50,008 bases of DNA from an uncultured Alphaproteobacteria bacterium. GTDB lineage: Bacteria > Pseudomonadota > Alphaproteobacteria > Bin95. Positions 34,218 to 42,871 of this stretch are shown here, in pieces (position 1 is the stretch's first letter; each line of letters starts with the position of its first letter). The translations under genes were made by a program, and so were the position numbers. The notes beneath the pieces were generated by a model, which worked only from the letters and a program-made list of their open reading frames with translations, was not told the DNA's origin and ran no database searches. Where the stretch lies: assembly GCA_937891825.1 (NCBI GenBank), contig CALAHN010000088.1:1-50008 (forward strand), given 5' to 3'.

Positions 34218-34282
34218 TGGACCATTCCGGCCTGAGGGCGTAGAACGCAGGCCGCTGTCGCACCGCATTCGGGTGGATACCC

Positions 34283-34966
34283 ATGTCTGTCATACGTCTC
34301 GCCGATGCTGAGCCGATCCGTCTGGCTTTGCCGAAAGGCCGTATCCTCAAGGAATTGAAGCCGATCCTTGAGGCTGCGGACATTCGCCCCGAAGCCGCGT
34401 TCGAGGACGGCGAAGCACGGCAATTGCGCTTCAAGGCCAATATTCCGGGGCTTGAGATCGTGCGGGTCCGCAGTTTCGATGTCGCCAGCTTCGTCGCTTT
34501 CGGCGGCGCGGACATCGGCGTCGCCGGCCGCGACGTGCTGATGGAGTTCGACGACCCGGAAGTCTATGCGCCGCTCGATCTCGGCATTGGCAAGTGCCGC
34601 CTCGCGGTCGCGGAGCCGGAGGCGATGGCGCCCACCGACGATCCAAGCCGCTGGAGCCATGTGCGCGTCGCGACCAAATATCCGAATGTGACCAAGCGCC
34701 ATTTCGCCGCGCGAGGCGTCCAGGCGGAGTGCATCAAGCTGAACGGCGCGATGGAGTTGGCGCCGGTGCTGGGGCTCTGCTCGCGGATCGTCGATCTCGT
34801 TTCGACCGGATCGACCTTGCGCGCCAACGGTCTGGTCGAGATCGAGCATATCGCTGACATTTCTTCGTTGCTGATCGTCAATCGCACCCAACTCAAGACC
34901 CGGCCGCGGCTCTTGAAAGCCTGGATTGATCGTTTCAGGAGCGCGCTTGATGCCCAGGCGGCTTGA
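34283..34966 (+). CDS. hisG: ATP phosphoribosyltransferase, short form
   Basis: 227 residues, the short HisG_S class that lacks the C-terminal regulatory domain and needs HisZ as regulatory partner. LALPKGRI (14-21), a phosphate-binding [14 protein letters not shown] loop near 173-186 and [10 protein letters not shown] are family marks. It catalyses the first step of histidine synthesis (PRPP + ATP). hisZ is not in the window. hisD overlaps its 3' end by 17 bases. Confidence 0.96.
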   Translation: MSVIRLADAEPIRLALPKGRILKELKPILEAADIRPEAAFEDGEARQLRFKANIPGLEIVRVRSFDVASFVAFGGADIGVAGRDVLMEFDDPEVYAPLDLGIGKCRLAVAEPEAMAPTDDPSRWSHVRVATKYPNVTKRHFAARGVQAECIKLNGAMELAPVLGLCSRIVDLVSTGSTLRANGLVEIEHIADISSLLIVNRTQLKTRPRLLKAWIDRFRSALDAQAA

Positions 34967-36254
34967 CGCGGGCGCGGCTGGCTTTGCCGCGGCGCTGACG
35001 GGCCTGCTGGACGGTCGCCGCCAGGGCGTCGCGGCTCGGGTCGATCTGGCGGTTTCCGAAATCATTGCCGAGGTCCGCGCACGCGGCATCGCCGCCGTGC
35101 TCGATGCGACGGCGCGGTTCGATCGGTTCAGGGCCGCCGACGCTGACGCCCTGCGGGTCGACCCGACGGACCTGACCCGCGCGCTCGATGACCTCAGTTC
35201 CGATTTGCGTGCGGCGCTTGAAAGTGCGGCGACGCGCATCCGGGCCTTTCACGAGCGACAGTTGCCAGAAGGCTTTTCCTATACAGACGGCGCGGGCGTG
35301 CGCCTTGGCCTCCGCTGGTCGGCGATGGCTGCTGTCGGCTTGTATGTGCCGGGCGGGGCGGCTGCATATCCAAGTTCCGTCCTGATGAATGCGCTGCCGG
35401 CTAAGGTCGCGGGCGTCAACCGGTTGGCCATGGTCGCGCCGACGCCGGACGGCAAGGACAATCAGATGGTGCTGGCGGCCGCCAAGCTGGCGGGCGTCGA
35501 CGAGGTCTGGCGGATCGGCGGCGCCCAGGCCGTCGCGGCGCTGGCCTACGGCGCCGATCCCATTCTGCCCGTCGACAAGATCGTCGGCCCCGGCAATGCC
35601 TATGTGGCGGAAGCGAAGCGCCAGGTCTTCGGGCAGGTCGGCATCGACATGATCGCCGGGCCGTCGGAAGTGCTGGTGATCGCGGACAGGGCGGCGAACC
35701 CGCGCTGGCTGGCGCTCGATCTCCTGGCCCAGGCCGAACATGACGCCGACGCCCAATCCATTCTGATCGCCGACGATCCCGCCTTGCTCGACGCTGTCGC
35801 CGCCGCCGTCGAGGCCGAGCTGGCGCGCCTGCCGCGCGCGGCGGTCGCCGGTGCATCCTGGCGCGATCATGGCGGCTTGATCCTCGTCGGCGATATCTAC
35901 CGCGACGCGCCCGCCATCGCCGACCGCATCGCGCCGGAGCATCTGGAACTGGCCGTGGCCGACCCGGACCGGATCGCGGCCGCCGTCCGGCACGCGGGCG
36001 CGATTTTCCTCGGCGTCGAAACGCCTGAAGCCATCGGCGACTATGTCGGCGGCCCGAACCACGTCCTGCCGACATCCGGCGCCGCGCGCTTTTCCTCGGG
36101 CCTCGGCGTCATCGACTTCATGAAGCGCACGACGCTGCTGGGCTGCGGCCCGGCCGGCCTGGCCGCGCTCGGCCCCGCGGCGATGACCCTGGCCGAAGCC
36201 GAGGGGCTTCAAGCCCACGGGCTGTCGGTGCAGGCGCGCCTGTCGAACGGGTAA
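34950..36254 (+). CDS. hisD: Histidinol dehydrogenase
   Basis: 434 residues from ATG 34950, inside hisG. Family motifs: [63 protein letters not shown] and the late [19 protein letters not shown]. The zinc ligands of the known enzymes (Gln, two His and an Asp) map to these segments. Oxidises L-histidinol to histidine. UPF0262 starts 4 bases after its stop. Confidence 0.97.
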   Translation: MPRRLDAGAAGFAAALTGLLDGRRQGVAARVDLAVSEIIAEVRARGIAAVLDATARFDRFRAADADALRVDPTDLTRALDDLSSDLRAALESAATRIRAFHERQLPEGFSYTDGAGVRLGLRWSAMAAVGLYVPGGAAAYPSSVLMNALPAKVAGVNRLAMVAPTPDGKDNQMVLAAAKLAGVDEVWRIGGAQAVAALAYGADPILPVDKIVGPGNAYVAEAKRQVFGQVGIDMIAGPSEVLVIADRAANPRWLALDLLAQAEHDADAQSILIADDPALLDAVAAAVEAELARLPRAAVAGASWRDHGGLILVGDIYRDAPAIADRIAPEHLELAVADPDRIAAAVRHAGAIFLGVETPEAIGDYVGGPNHVLPTSGAARFSSGLGVIDFMKRTTLLGCGPAGLAALGPAAMTLAEAEGLQAHGLSVQARLSNG

Positions 36255-36258
36255 CGCC

Positions 36259-36732
36259 ATGAGCGACGCCGACCGCATCGCAGAGATCGGCTTGGACGAA
36301 GCGCTTGGCGGCCGCTTGCGGCCCGAGGTCGAGCACGACAGAGCGGTCGCGCTCCAGGACCTGATCGATGAAAACCGCTTCCGCCTGTCCGCTGGCCCGG
36401 CAGGGCCCTACAGGCTGGAACTGGGCGTCGATGGCGGGCGGCTCCTGGTGCGCGTCCGGCCTCTGGCGGCGGAAGAGACTGTGGTGTTCGGTCTGGCGCT
36501 CAGTCCGTTCCGGCGGATCATCAAGGACTATCACCTGATCTGCGACAGCTATTTCGAGGCCATTCGCCGGCTGGCGCCGTCGCAGATCGAAGCGATCGAT
36601 ATGGGCCGGCGCGGTTTGCACAATGAAGGCGCGGAGAAATTGCTGGAACGGTTGAAGGGCAGGGCGGATATCGACCTCGCGACGGCCCGGCGCTTGTTCA
36701 CGCTGCTCTGCGTGCTGCATGCGCGGGGATAG
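36259..36732 (+). CDS. UPF0262 family protein
   Basis: 157 residues, the size of this alphaproteobacteria-restricted family. Marks are RPEVEHDRAVALQDLIDEN near the start, FGLALSPFRRIIKDYHLICDSYFEAIR in the middle and DMGRRGLHNEGAE with the RLFTLLCVLHARG end. Function unknown. The gene is conserved between hisD and the phosphatase gene across the class. Confidence 0.93.
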   Translation: MSDADRIAEIGLDEALGGRLRPEVEHDRAVALQDLIDENRFRLSAGPAGPYRLELGVDGGRLLVRVRPLAAEETVVFGLALSPFRRIIKDYHLICDSYFEAIRRLAPSQIEAIDMGRRGLHNEGAEKLLERLKGRADIDLATARRLFTLLCVLHARG

Positions 36733-36749
36733 CGCCGTATACTCCCGCA

Positions 36750-37196
36750 ATGACAGAACGACCGATCGCCAGCGTCCTATTTGCCTGCACGTCCAACGCG
36801 ATCCGGTCGCGCCTGGCCGAGACGTTGGCGCGCTGGCGGACTCGCGGCAAGGTGCACATCGATTCATGCGGCGTGACGCCCGGCGAACTCGATGGGTTCG
36901 TGATGGCCGCCCTGGATGAAATCGGTCTGGATGCATCAGAAGAACCGCCGAAGGGGTTCCGCGACCTTGAAGACACGAGCTTTGACCTGATCGTCACCCT
37001 GTCGCCTGAAGCCCATGAAGCTGCGAAGGAATTTGCCGAACACCTGGCGGCCGAGGTCGAATACTGGCCGACGGTCGACCCCTCGCTGGTCGAGGGCAGC
37101 CGCGAGCAGCGGCTCGAAGCATATCGGCGCACCCGCGATGAAATCCTGCAACGCATATCGGCGCGCCTCTCCGGGCCGTCGGCCCCTGTGGTATGA
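36750..37196 (+). CDS. Low-molecular-weight protein-tyrosine-phosphatase-like protein
   Basis: 148 residues. P-loop CX5R: Cys13-TSNAI-Arg19-Ser20 in LFACTSNAIRS. The general-acid position is near WPTVDPSLVEG. The loop lacks the usual Gly-Asn (Cys-x-Gly-Asn) and has Ser-Asn, so activity may be changed; arsenate reductase-like function is possible. In related genomes it is annotated as ArsC/low Mr phosphatase and precedes infA; here maf follows after 10 bases. Confidence 0.88.
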   Translation: MTERPIASVLFACTSNAIRSRLAETLARWRTRGKVHIDSCGVTPGELDGFVMAALDEIGLDASEEPPKGFRDLEDTSFDLIVTLSPEAHEAAKEFAEHLAAEVEYWPTVDPSLVEGSREQRLEAYRRTRDEILQRISARLSGPSAPVV

Positions 37197-37206
37197 GCAA
37201 ATTCCC

Positions 37207-37791
37207 ATGATCCAGGCCCCGCTTGTCCTTGCGTCCGCCTCGCCGCGCCGCGTCGATCTCCTGGCCCAGATCGGCATCCAGCCGGACGAGATTTTGCCGG
37301 CCGACATCGACGAGACCCCGCTCCGCCGGGAACTGCCACGGGCGCTCGCCGGGCGCCTGGCGCGGGCCAAGGCGGCGGCAGTCCAGGCCTTGCGGCCCGG
37401 CGCGTTCGTGCTGGCGGCAGATACCGTCGTCGCCTGCGGCCGGCGGGCATTGCCCAAGGCGGAAACAGAGTCCCAGGCGGCAGCCTGTCTCGATCTGCTG
37501 TCGGGCCGCGCTCACCGGGTCCTGGGCGGGGTGGCGCTCGCCTTGCCGGATGGGCGGATGCTGGAGCGGCTGGTCGTCACCAACGTGACCTTCAAGCGCT
37601 TCGATCGCCGGGAGATGACCGCTTATCTGGCCTCCGGCGAGTGGCGGGGGAAGGCGGGCGGTTACGCCATCCAGGGCCTGGCGGCGGCCCTGGTGCGCCA
37701 GATCAGCGGCTCATATTCGAATGTCGTCGGGCTGCCGCTCTATGAGACAGCAGCCTTGCTGCAAGGCGCGGGACGGCGCGTGTTCACGTGA
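37207..37791 (+). CDS. Maf-like nucleoside triphosphate pyrophosphatase
   Basis: 194 residues. LASASPRRVDLL (8-19), AADTVVACGRRALPK, LSGRAHRVLGGVAL and the GKAGGYAIQGLAAALVRQISGSYSNVVGLPL signature. The family hydrolyses dTTP/UTP or m7GTP and modified nucleotides to guard DNA and RNA. The TGA overlaps the GTG of the RNase gene. Whether it is the YhdE (dTTP/UTP) or YceF (m7GTP) type is not certain. Confidence 0.93.
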   Translation: MIQAPLVLASASPRRVDLLAQIGIQPDEILPADIDETPLRRELPRALAGRLARAKAAAVQALRPGAFVLAADTVVACGRRALPKAETESQAAACLDLLSGRAHRVLGGVALALPDGRMLERLVVTNVTFKRFDRREMTAYLASGEWRGKAGGYAIQGLAAALVRQISGSYSNVVGLPLYETAALLQGAGRRVFT

Positions 37792-39107
37792 CAGCGCCCA
37801 GGATCGACCGGATCCTGGCGGAAGCCGCGCCGGGCGAAATCCGCGCCGTCGCGTTCGCGGGCGATGCTGCTTGGGACATCGCTTTCGAGCGGCCGGGCGG
37901 CGATGCCGGCGAGGGCGACATCTATTGGGCGCGGGCCGGGGCGCCCGGGCCCGGCGGCGGCCGCTTCTTCGACCTGGGCGGCGGGCGCGTCGGCTTCGCC
38001 AGACGTCCGCGCCGGCAATGGAGCGACGGCGCCTATGGCCTGGTGCAGATCGCGCGGGCCAGCGCCGGCGACAAGGGCGCGCGCGTGACCGACAGGGTCG
38101 AACTGGCGGAAGGCTCGGTCGCGGCCTGGCTGCATGCCAGCGGCCCCGTGGCCGACCGCCTGGAGATCGCTCGGGGCGTGCCGAAGGCGGCGCGCGAAGC
38201 CCTTCGGGCGGCGGTCGGGGCCAAGCTGCCGGCGGATGTGGGCGCACGCATTCTACTAGGCGAGCCGGACCGGGTCGTGGCGACGCTTTTGGACCTGCTT
38301 GCGCGTTTGCGCGCCATGGAAGCTGGCTCCGGGCCGCCCAAGCGGGCGTTCGTCGCAGGCGGCGAGGTCACACGGTCGATCCGGCGCTGGCCTGAAGCGA
38401 TCTGGGCGCCCGCCGATCCCGCGACGGCGGCATGGCTCGTGGCGGCCGGCTTGCCGCCAGCCTTGCTGAGCGCGCCTGACGACGGCGTTTGCCGGGAAAT
38501 CGACAGCGAGATCGCCGCCGCCCGCCTAAGCGCGGTCGATCTTCCAGGCGGCGCCCGTCTCTGGATCGAGCCGACACGGGCGTTGGTCGCGATCGATGTC
38601 GACAGCGGCGCCAGCGCGGCCGCCGCGCCCGCGATCAATGCCGCCGCCGGACGGGAAATCGCGCGGCAATTCCGGCTCCGCCGGCTCGGCGGCCTGATCG
38701 CCATCGATTTTCTAAAAGAAGGCATGGCGGAGGGACATGCGGCGCTCCGCAGCTTCGCGGCCGACGATCCTTGGCCCTGGACGCCGCCCGCCTCCGCCGA
38801 CCCGAGCGGCCTGACCGCGTTGCAACGGGCGCGCTTGGGTCCAAGCTTGCTCAATATGACGGAAGGCGATGTCGCGGCCGGGCTGGCGGCGCTCCGCCTG
38901 GCGATCCGGGTCAGTCGGCGCGGCCGGGCGCCGGCCCAGCTTGAAGCGCGCGCGGGCGTGATCGGCCAACTCCGCGGCCAATTGCGGGAGGCCCATCGCG
39001 CGGCCGTCGCCCGCCTTGGCGCGCCGCTCGACTTGACGATTGTCGAAGGGTTACGCTTTGCCCGGATTCTCGGCCAGCATGGGGAAATCCTGGAGGAGGC
39101 GACATGA
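37788..39107 (+). CDS. Ribonuclease E/G-family protein, divergent short form
   Basis: 439 residues, GTG start overlapping maf. An S1-like N-terminal part (to about residue 105, ending KGARVT) is followed by an RNase H-like/catalytic region with Asp270 in LVAIDVDSG and Asp307 in [10 protein letters not shown], positions that align with the metal-binding Asp residues of RNase E. The Asn two residues after the first Asp is Asp272 here. The CPxC zinc-link is absent and the C-terminal half is short. The conserved place between maf and yacG identifies the alphaproteobacterial paralogue, whose substrates are poorly known. Confidence 0.88.
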   Translation: MTAPRIDRILAEAAPGEIRAVAFAGDAAWDIAFERPGGDAGEGDIYWARAGAPGPGGGRFFDLGGGRVGFARRPRRQWSDGAYGLVQIARASAGDKGARVTDRVELAEGSVAAWLHASGPVADRLEIARGVPKAAREALRAAVGAKLPADVGARILLGEPDRVVATLLDLLARLRAMEAGSGPPKRAFVAGGEVTRSIRRWPEAIWAPADPATAAWLVAAGLPPALLSAPDDGVCREIDSEIAAARLSAVDLPGGARLWIEPTRALVAIDVDSGASAAAAPAINAAAGREIARQFRLRRLGGLIAIDFLKEGMAEGHAALRSFAADDPWPWTPPASADPSGLTALQRARLGPSLLNMTEGDVAAGLAALRLAIRVSRRGRAPAQLEARAGVIGQLRGQLREAHRAAVARLGAPLDLTIVEGLRFARILGQHGEILEEAT

Positions 39108-39343
39108 CCGAACCCAAGCAAGCCGCATTCGGCAAGATCGCCCAGTTCCGGGTCAAGGGTCGGCGCTGCCCGATCTGCAAGCAGCCGGCGGTCGTCGCGT
39201 TCCGCCCGTTCTGCTCGAAGCGCTGCGGCCAGATCGATCTTGGCCGCTGGCTCGGCGAAGCCTACAGGGCGCCGGCCAGCGATGAGGGCTGGAGCGAAAG
39301 CGACGTCTGGTTCGAGGACCGCGACCGGGAAGATCGGTCGTGA
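39104..39343 (+). CDS. yacG: DNA gyrase inhibitor YacG
   Basis: 79 residues. Four-Cys zinc ribbon Cys22-x2-Cys25...Cys37-x3-Cys41 in [29 protein letters not shown], followed by the acidic [10 protein letters not shown] tail. YacG binds the GyrB C-terminal region in E. coli and blocks DNA binding. Start overlaps the RNase stop by 4 bases, stop overlaps the next GTG by 4 bases. Confidence 0.95.
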   Translation: MTEPKQAAFGKIAQFRVKGRRCPICKQPAVVAFRPFCSKRCGQIDLGRWLGEAYRAPASDEGWSESDVWFEDRDREDRS

Positions 39344-40533
39344 CGGGCTTGAAGGTCATCATCGTCGGCGCCGGGATCGGCGGCCTCGCGGCGGCCAATG
39401 CGTTGGCGCGGGGCGGGATCGACGTCACGGTGCTGGAACAGGCCCGCGCGCTTGGTGAGGTCGGCGCCGGCGTGCAACTCGGGCCAAATGCGACGCGGGT
39501 GCTCGCCAGCATGGACCTGCTCCAGCCGATGCTCGACCGCGCGGTCGTGCCCGAAGCGCAGATCGCGTTCTCGTTCGACGATGGCCGGGAACTTCGCCGT
39601 GTCGCATTCGCGGACAAGCTGAAGCAGACCTTCGGCTTCCCGTATCTGCATATGTACCGGCCCGATCTGCTGGATGTCCTGGCGAAGGGTTTCGGCGGCG
39701 ATCTGCGCCTGGGCGCCGCCGTCGCGGCAGTCGAGGAAGAACCCGGCCGCGTCGGCGCCCGGCTCGCCTCAGGCGAGGTCGTCTGGGGCGATGTCCTGGT
39801 CGGCGCCGATGGCATCCACTCGGTTATCCGCAGGATGCTGCACGGCGATGTGCCGGCGCGCTTCTCGGGCTACATGGCATGGCGCGGCCTCTGTCCGGGC
39901 GACGCCGGGCGCGCCATGAGGACGCCGGTCGTCTCCGCCAACTGGTGGGGGCCGGGCGCGCATTTCGTGCATTATTACGTCGCGGGCGGGCGCTATCTCA
40001 ATTGGGTCGGCGTGACGCCCCATGACGGCAGCGCGGTCGAAAGCTGGACCGCCAAGGGCGACATCGTCCAGGCGCTTCGGGATTATGGCGGCTGGCATTA
40101 TCGGGTCGCGGACATCATCAAGGCGACGCCGCGGGCGATGAAATGGGCGCTGCATGATCGGGACCCCTTGCCATTCTGGTCGAAGGGCCGCGTGACGCTG
40201 CTGGGCGACGCTGCCCATCCGATGCTGCCGTTCATGGCCCAGGGCGCTGCCCAGAGCATCGAGGATGGCTTCGTGCTCCGCCGTTGCCTGGAAGCTGCGG
40301 ACGATGTTCCGGCGGCCCTCAAACGCTATGAGCGCAATCGCCTGGAGCGGACGGCCTGGGTGCAGAGCGGCAGCCGGAAGAACGAGCACTTGTTTCATCT
40401 GGCCGACGCGGCGGCCGTCGCAGCGCGGAACGCACGCATGCAAGGCGAAGTCGACGCCAATCCGGAAGCCGTGCAGCCGGATCAGTCGCGGCTCTTCGGC
40501 TACGACCCGGTTTACGATTCATTGCAAGACTAA
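39340..40533 (+). CDS. FAD-dependent aromatic hydroxylase (salicylate hydroxylase-like)
   Basis: 397 residues, GTG start overlapping yacG. FAD motif [17 protein letters not shown] (10-26), the DG motif [14 protein letters not shown] near 157-170, and the second FAD motif [23 protein letters not shown] near 287-309. The class A flavin monooxygenases use NAD(P)H and O2 to hydroxylate phenolic acids such as salicylate or 3-hydroxybenzoate. Substrate is unknown. An aromatic-degrading gene translationally joined to a housekeeping chain is odd. Confidence 0.9.
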   Translation: MTGLKVIIVGAGIGGLAAANALARGGIDVTVLEQARALGEVGAGVQLGPNATRVLASMDLLQPMLDRAVVPEAQIAFSFDDGRELRRVAFADKLKQTFGFPYLHMYRPDLLDVLAKGFGGDLRLGAAVAAVEEEPGRVGARLASGEVVWGDVLVGADGIHSVIRRMLHGDVPARFSGYMAWRGLCPGDAGRAMRTPVVSANWWGPGAHFVHYYVAGGRYLNWVGVTPHDGSAVESWTAKGDIVQALRDYGGWHYRVADIIKATPRAMKWALHDRDPLPFWSKGRVTLLGDAAHPMLPFMAQGAAQSIEDGFVLRRCLEAADDVPAALKRYERNRLERTAWVQSGSRKNEHLFHLADAAAVAARNARMQGEVDANPEAVQPDQSRLFGYDPVYDSLQD

Positions 40534-40611
40534 CCGTTATTACGCTTGATTTTGGCTTCCAAGGCTACTGTGCCATAACTTCATCTACCGGAGACAACTC
40601 ACAGGACCAAT

Positions 40612-42183
40612 ATGCCCCACGAGACCAAAGCCAAACTGATAATCCGCAACGCGACGACGCCGGACATTCCAGCGATCGCGGAAATGTCTCGTCGGATCTA
40701 CGCGGCGGAGATCGCCTACAATGAGCCGCAGATCCGGGGCCAGATCAACAATTTTCCCGAGGGCGTCTTCGTCGCGGAATATGAGGGCATCATCGTCGGC
40801 TATTGCGCGACGAGCATTGTCGACGAGAAGCTGGCGCTCCGGCCCCATACCTGGGACGAAGTCTCCGGCGCCGGCTATGGCTCGCGGCATAATCCCGAAG
40901 GCGACATCCTCTACGGGATCGAGGTATCAGTGCATCCGGATTTCCGGCGGCTCCGGATCGGACAGCGCTTCTACCGGGCGCGGCGGGAGCTATGTCGCCG
41001 GCTCGAGTTGAAGGCCATCGTGTTTGGCGGGCGCCTGCCGGCCTATCAACGGCGGAAGAAGGAATACCCGGACCCCAAGGATTACCTTGCGGCAGTTCTC
41101 AGTCTTGCTGTCCGCGATCAGGTCATTAATTTTCAGTTGAAACAAGGCTTTGAAGCCATTGGAATTCTGAAAAATTATCTCCCGGCGGACAAGGCCTCCG
41201 GCGGCCATGCGGTCCACATGATGTGGAGCAATCCGCTCGCCGCCGTGCTGCCCGCGTCCCGTATGACGCGCCCGGATCGCCGCCTGCCAAACAAGGTGCG
41301 TGTCGCGACCGTGCAATTCCAGATGCGCAAGATCACCTGCATCGAGGAATTCGAGGAGCAGGTGGAATATTTCGTCGATGTCGCGTCCGATCACAAATCC
41401 GACTTCGTGACATTCCCGGAGCTGTTTACGACCCAGTTACTGCAACTGGAGACGGAGAAGCGCCCGCCCCATGAGATGATCGAAAAGATCGCTGAATACA
41501 CGCCGCGCTTCAAGGCGTTCATGGAGCGCCTGGCGGTTTCCTATAATATCAACATCATCGGCGGGTCGCATCTGACCAAGGCCGAGGATGGGTCGATGCG
41601 CAATACCTGCTTTGTGTTTCTGCGCGACGGCGCCGTCTATGCCCAGGACAAGCTGCACCCGACGCCGGGCGAACGGGAATGGTGGAACCTGAAGGGGGGC
41701 GATCGCACCGCCGTCATCCCAACGGACTGCGGTCCAATCGGCGTGATGATCTGCTATGACAGCGAGTTCCCCGAGCTTGCCCGCGTGCTGGCCGATCAGG
41801 GCGCGCTGATGCTGTTCGTGCCGTTCTGCACAAACGAGCGTCGCGGCTATATGCGGGTCCGGTATTGCTGCCATGCCCGCGCGATCGAGAATCAGTGCTA
41901 CATGATCCTGTCCGGGGTGGTCGGCAATCTGCCGAATGTCGACGCTATGGACGTGCATTATGCGGAAAGTTGCATCCTGACGCCCTCCGACTTTCCGTTC
42001 GCCCGCGACGGCGTGGCCGCCGATACGGCGCCCAATACCGAAACGATCGCGATCGCGGATCTGGTGCTGGCCGATCTCCTGACCAATCGGGCAAGCGGCA
42101 CGACGCGGAACTTCGCCGATCGCCGGTTCGACCTGTATCAGGTGCGCTGGGCCAAAGGCGCGCCGCTCGCCACAGAAGTCTGA
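40612..42183 (+). CDS. GNAT acetyltransferase-carbon-nitrogen hydrolase fusion
   Basis: 523 residues. Residues about 8-190 are a GNAT domain (GIEVSVHPDFRRLRIGQRFYRARRE, where the usual acetyl-CoA R-x-x-G-x-G/A loop reads RRLRIGQRF). Residues about 228-515 are a nitrilase-superfamily domain with Glu270 in VTFPELFTT, Lys347 in AQDKLHPTPGEREWW and Cys381 in VMICYDSEFPE. The two-domain form is a known bifunctional family found in many bacteria, cytosolic, with no characterised reaction that I can name. An AT-richer stretch at about 41095-41190 covers the end of the GNAT domain. Upstream: 78-base gap with weak promoter-like elements. Confidence 0.92.
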   Translation: MPHETKAKLIIRNATTPDIPAIAEMSRRIYAAEIAYNEPQIRGQINNFPEGVFVAEYEGIIVGYCATSIVDEKLALRPHTWDEVSGAGYGSRHNPEGDILYGIEVSVHPDFRRLRIGQRFYRARRELCRRLELKAIVFGGRLPAYQRRKKEYPDPKDYLAAVLSLAVRDQVINFQLKQGFEAIGILKNYLPADKASGGHAVHMMWSNPLAAVLPASRMTRPDRRLPNKVRVATVQFQMRKITCIEEFEEQVEYFVDVASDHKSDFVTFPELFTTQLLQLETEKRPPHEMIEKIAEYTPRFKAFMERLAVSYNINIIGGSHLTKAEDGSMRNTCFVFLRDGAVYAQDKLHPTPGEREWWNLKGGDRTAVIPTDCGPIGVMICYDSEFPELARVLADQGALMLFVPFCTNERRGYMRVRYCCHARAIENQCYMILSGVVGNLPNVDAMDVHYAESCILTPSDFPFARDGVAADTAPNTETIAIADLVLADLLTNRASGTTRNFADRRFDLYQVRWAKGAPLATEV

Positions 42184-42207
42184 CGTGGAAGGAGAGGGGA
42201 AAGAGCC

Positions 42208-42591
42208 ATGACCGAACAGAGTGAGGCCTATGCCGCCGCGCTGGCGGTTATGGACGCCCATATGGCGGCCCTGAACGCTCAGGATAACCAAGCGCTGACG
42301 GCGACGCTGCATTTCCCGCATCATCGCCTGGCATCCGGCCGCTTGCAGACCTGGACCTCGCCGGAAAGCTATCTGGACGACTTCTACGCCCGCGCCGGCG
42401 AGGGCTGGTCTCATAGCGCCTGGGACAAGCGCGATCTGATCGCCGCCTCCGCCGATAAGGCGCATCTGGACGTGGCCTTCACCCGCTACCGCGCCGACGG
42501 CTCGGCACTCGGGCAGTTCCGCTCCTTGTGGATCATCGCCAGGATCGACGGCCGCTGGGCCGCCGCATTCCGCTCCAGCTTCGCGGCATAA
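42208..42591 (+). CDS. NTF2-like (SnoaL-type) protein of unknown function
   Basis: 127 residues. An alpha+beta cone-like fold is suggested by the N-terminal helices (AALAVMDAHMAALNAQDNQAL), FPHHRLASGRLQTW and the closing strands LGQFRSLWIIARIDGRWAAAFRSSF. No catalytic set is clear. AGGAGAGGGGAAAG before the ATG is a strong ribosome site. Probably co-transcribed with the fusion gene 24 bases upstream. Confidence 0.82.
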   Translation: MTEQSEAYAAALAVMDAHMAALNAQDNQALTATLHFPHHRLASGRLQTWTSPESYLDDFYARAGEGWSHSAWDKRDLIAASADKAHLDVAFTRYRADGSALGQFRSLWIIARIDGRWAAAFRSSFAA

Positions 42592-42628
42592 AAAACGCCG
42601 CTTTGGCTGCATGCCAGGGCGGCGTTTT
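42592..42628. terminator. Bidirectional intrinsic terminator
   Basis: A perfect 10-base stem (AAAACGCCGC at 42592-42601, GCGGCGTTTT at 42619-42628) with an inner TGGC/GCCA pair in the loop. It has an A-run on the left and a T-run on the right, so it can end transcription in both directions. It begins right after the stop of the NTF2-like gene and lies 22 bases from the rpmG stop. Confidence 0.88.
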
Positions 42629-42650
42629 CAACGCTCAATAAGCGGAAGCG

Positions 42651-42818
42651 TCACTTCATTTTCTGTTCGCGGAACAGAACATGCTTGCGGGCTTTCGGAT
42701 CGTATTTCTTCAGCTCAAGCTTCTCGGGCTTCGTGCGCGGGTTCTTCTTTGCAACATAGAAGAAGCCGGTGTCGGCCGAGCTGACCAATTTGACCTGAAC
42801 GGTCGCTGGCTTCGCCAT
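42651..42818 (-). CDS. rpmG: 50S ribosomal protein L33
   Basis: 55 residues, normal for bacterial L33. Reads [20 protein letters not shown] and goes on with the [20 protein letters not shown] block and the VLFREQKMK end. It lacks the CxxC zinc pair of the other L33 form. AGGAG lies 8 bases before the ATG. Lies 53 bases downstream of the S41 protease gene on the same strand, as in related genomes, and ends at the bidirectional terminator. Confidence 0.97.
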   Translation of the reverse strand: MAKPATVQVKLVSSADTGFFYVAKKNPRTKPEKLELKKYDPKARKHVLFREQKMK

Positions 42819-42871
42819 GATGTCGTCTCCTGAATATGTCGCCGGGTTATGCCGGGCAAGGCGGGCTCATG

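Noticed and set aside
34192-34282. Histidine-type attenuator before hisG
   Set aside because: Small hairpins are present but no short open frame with a run of His codons is found.
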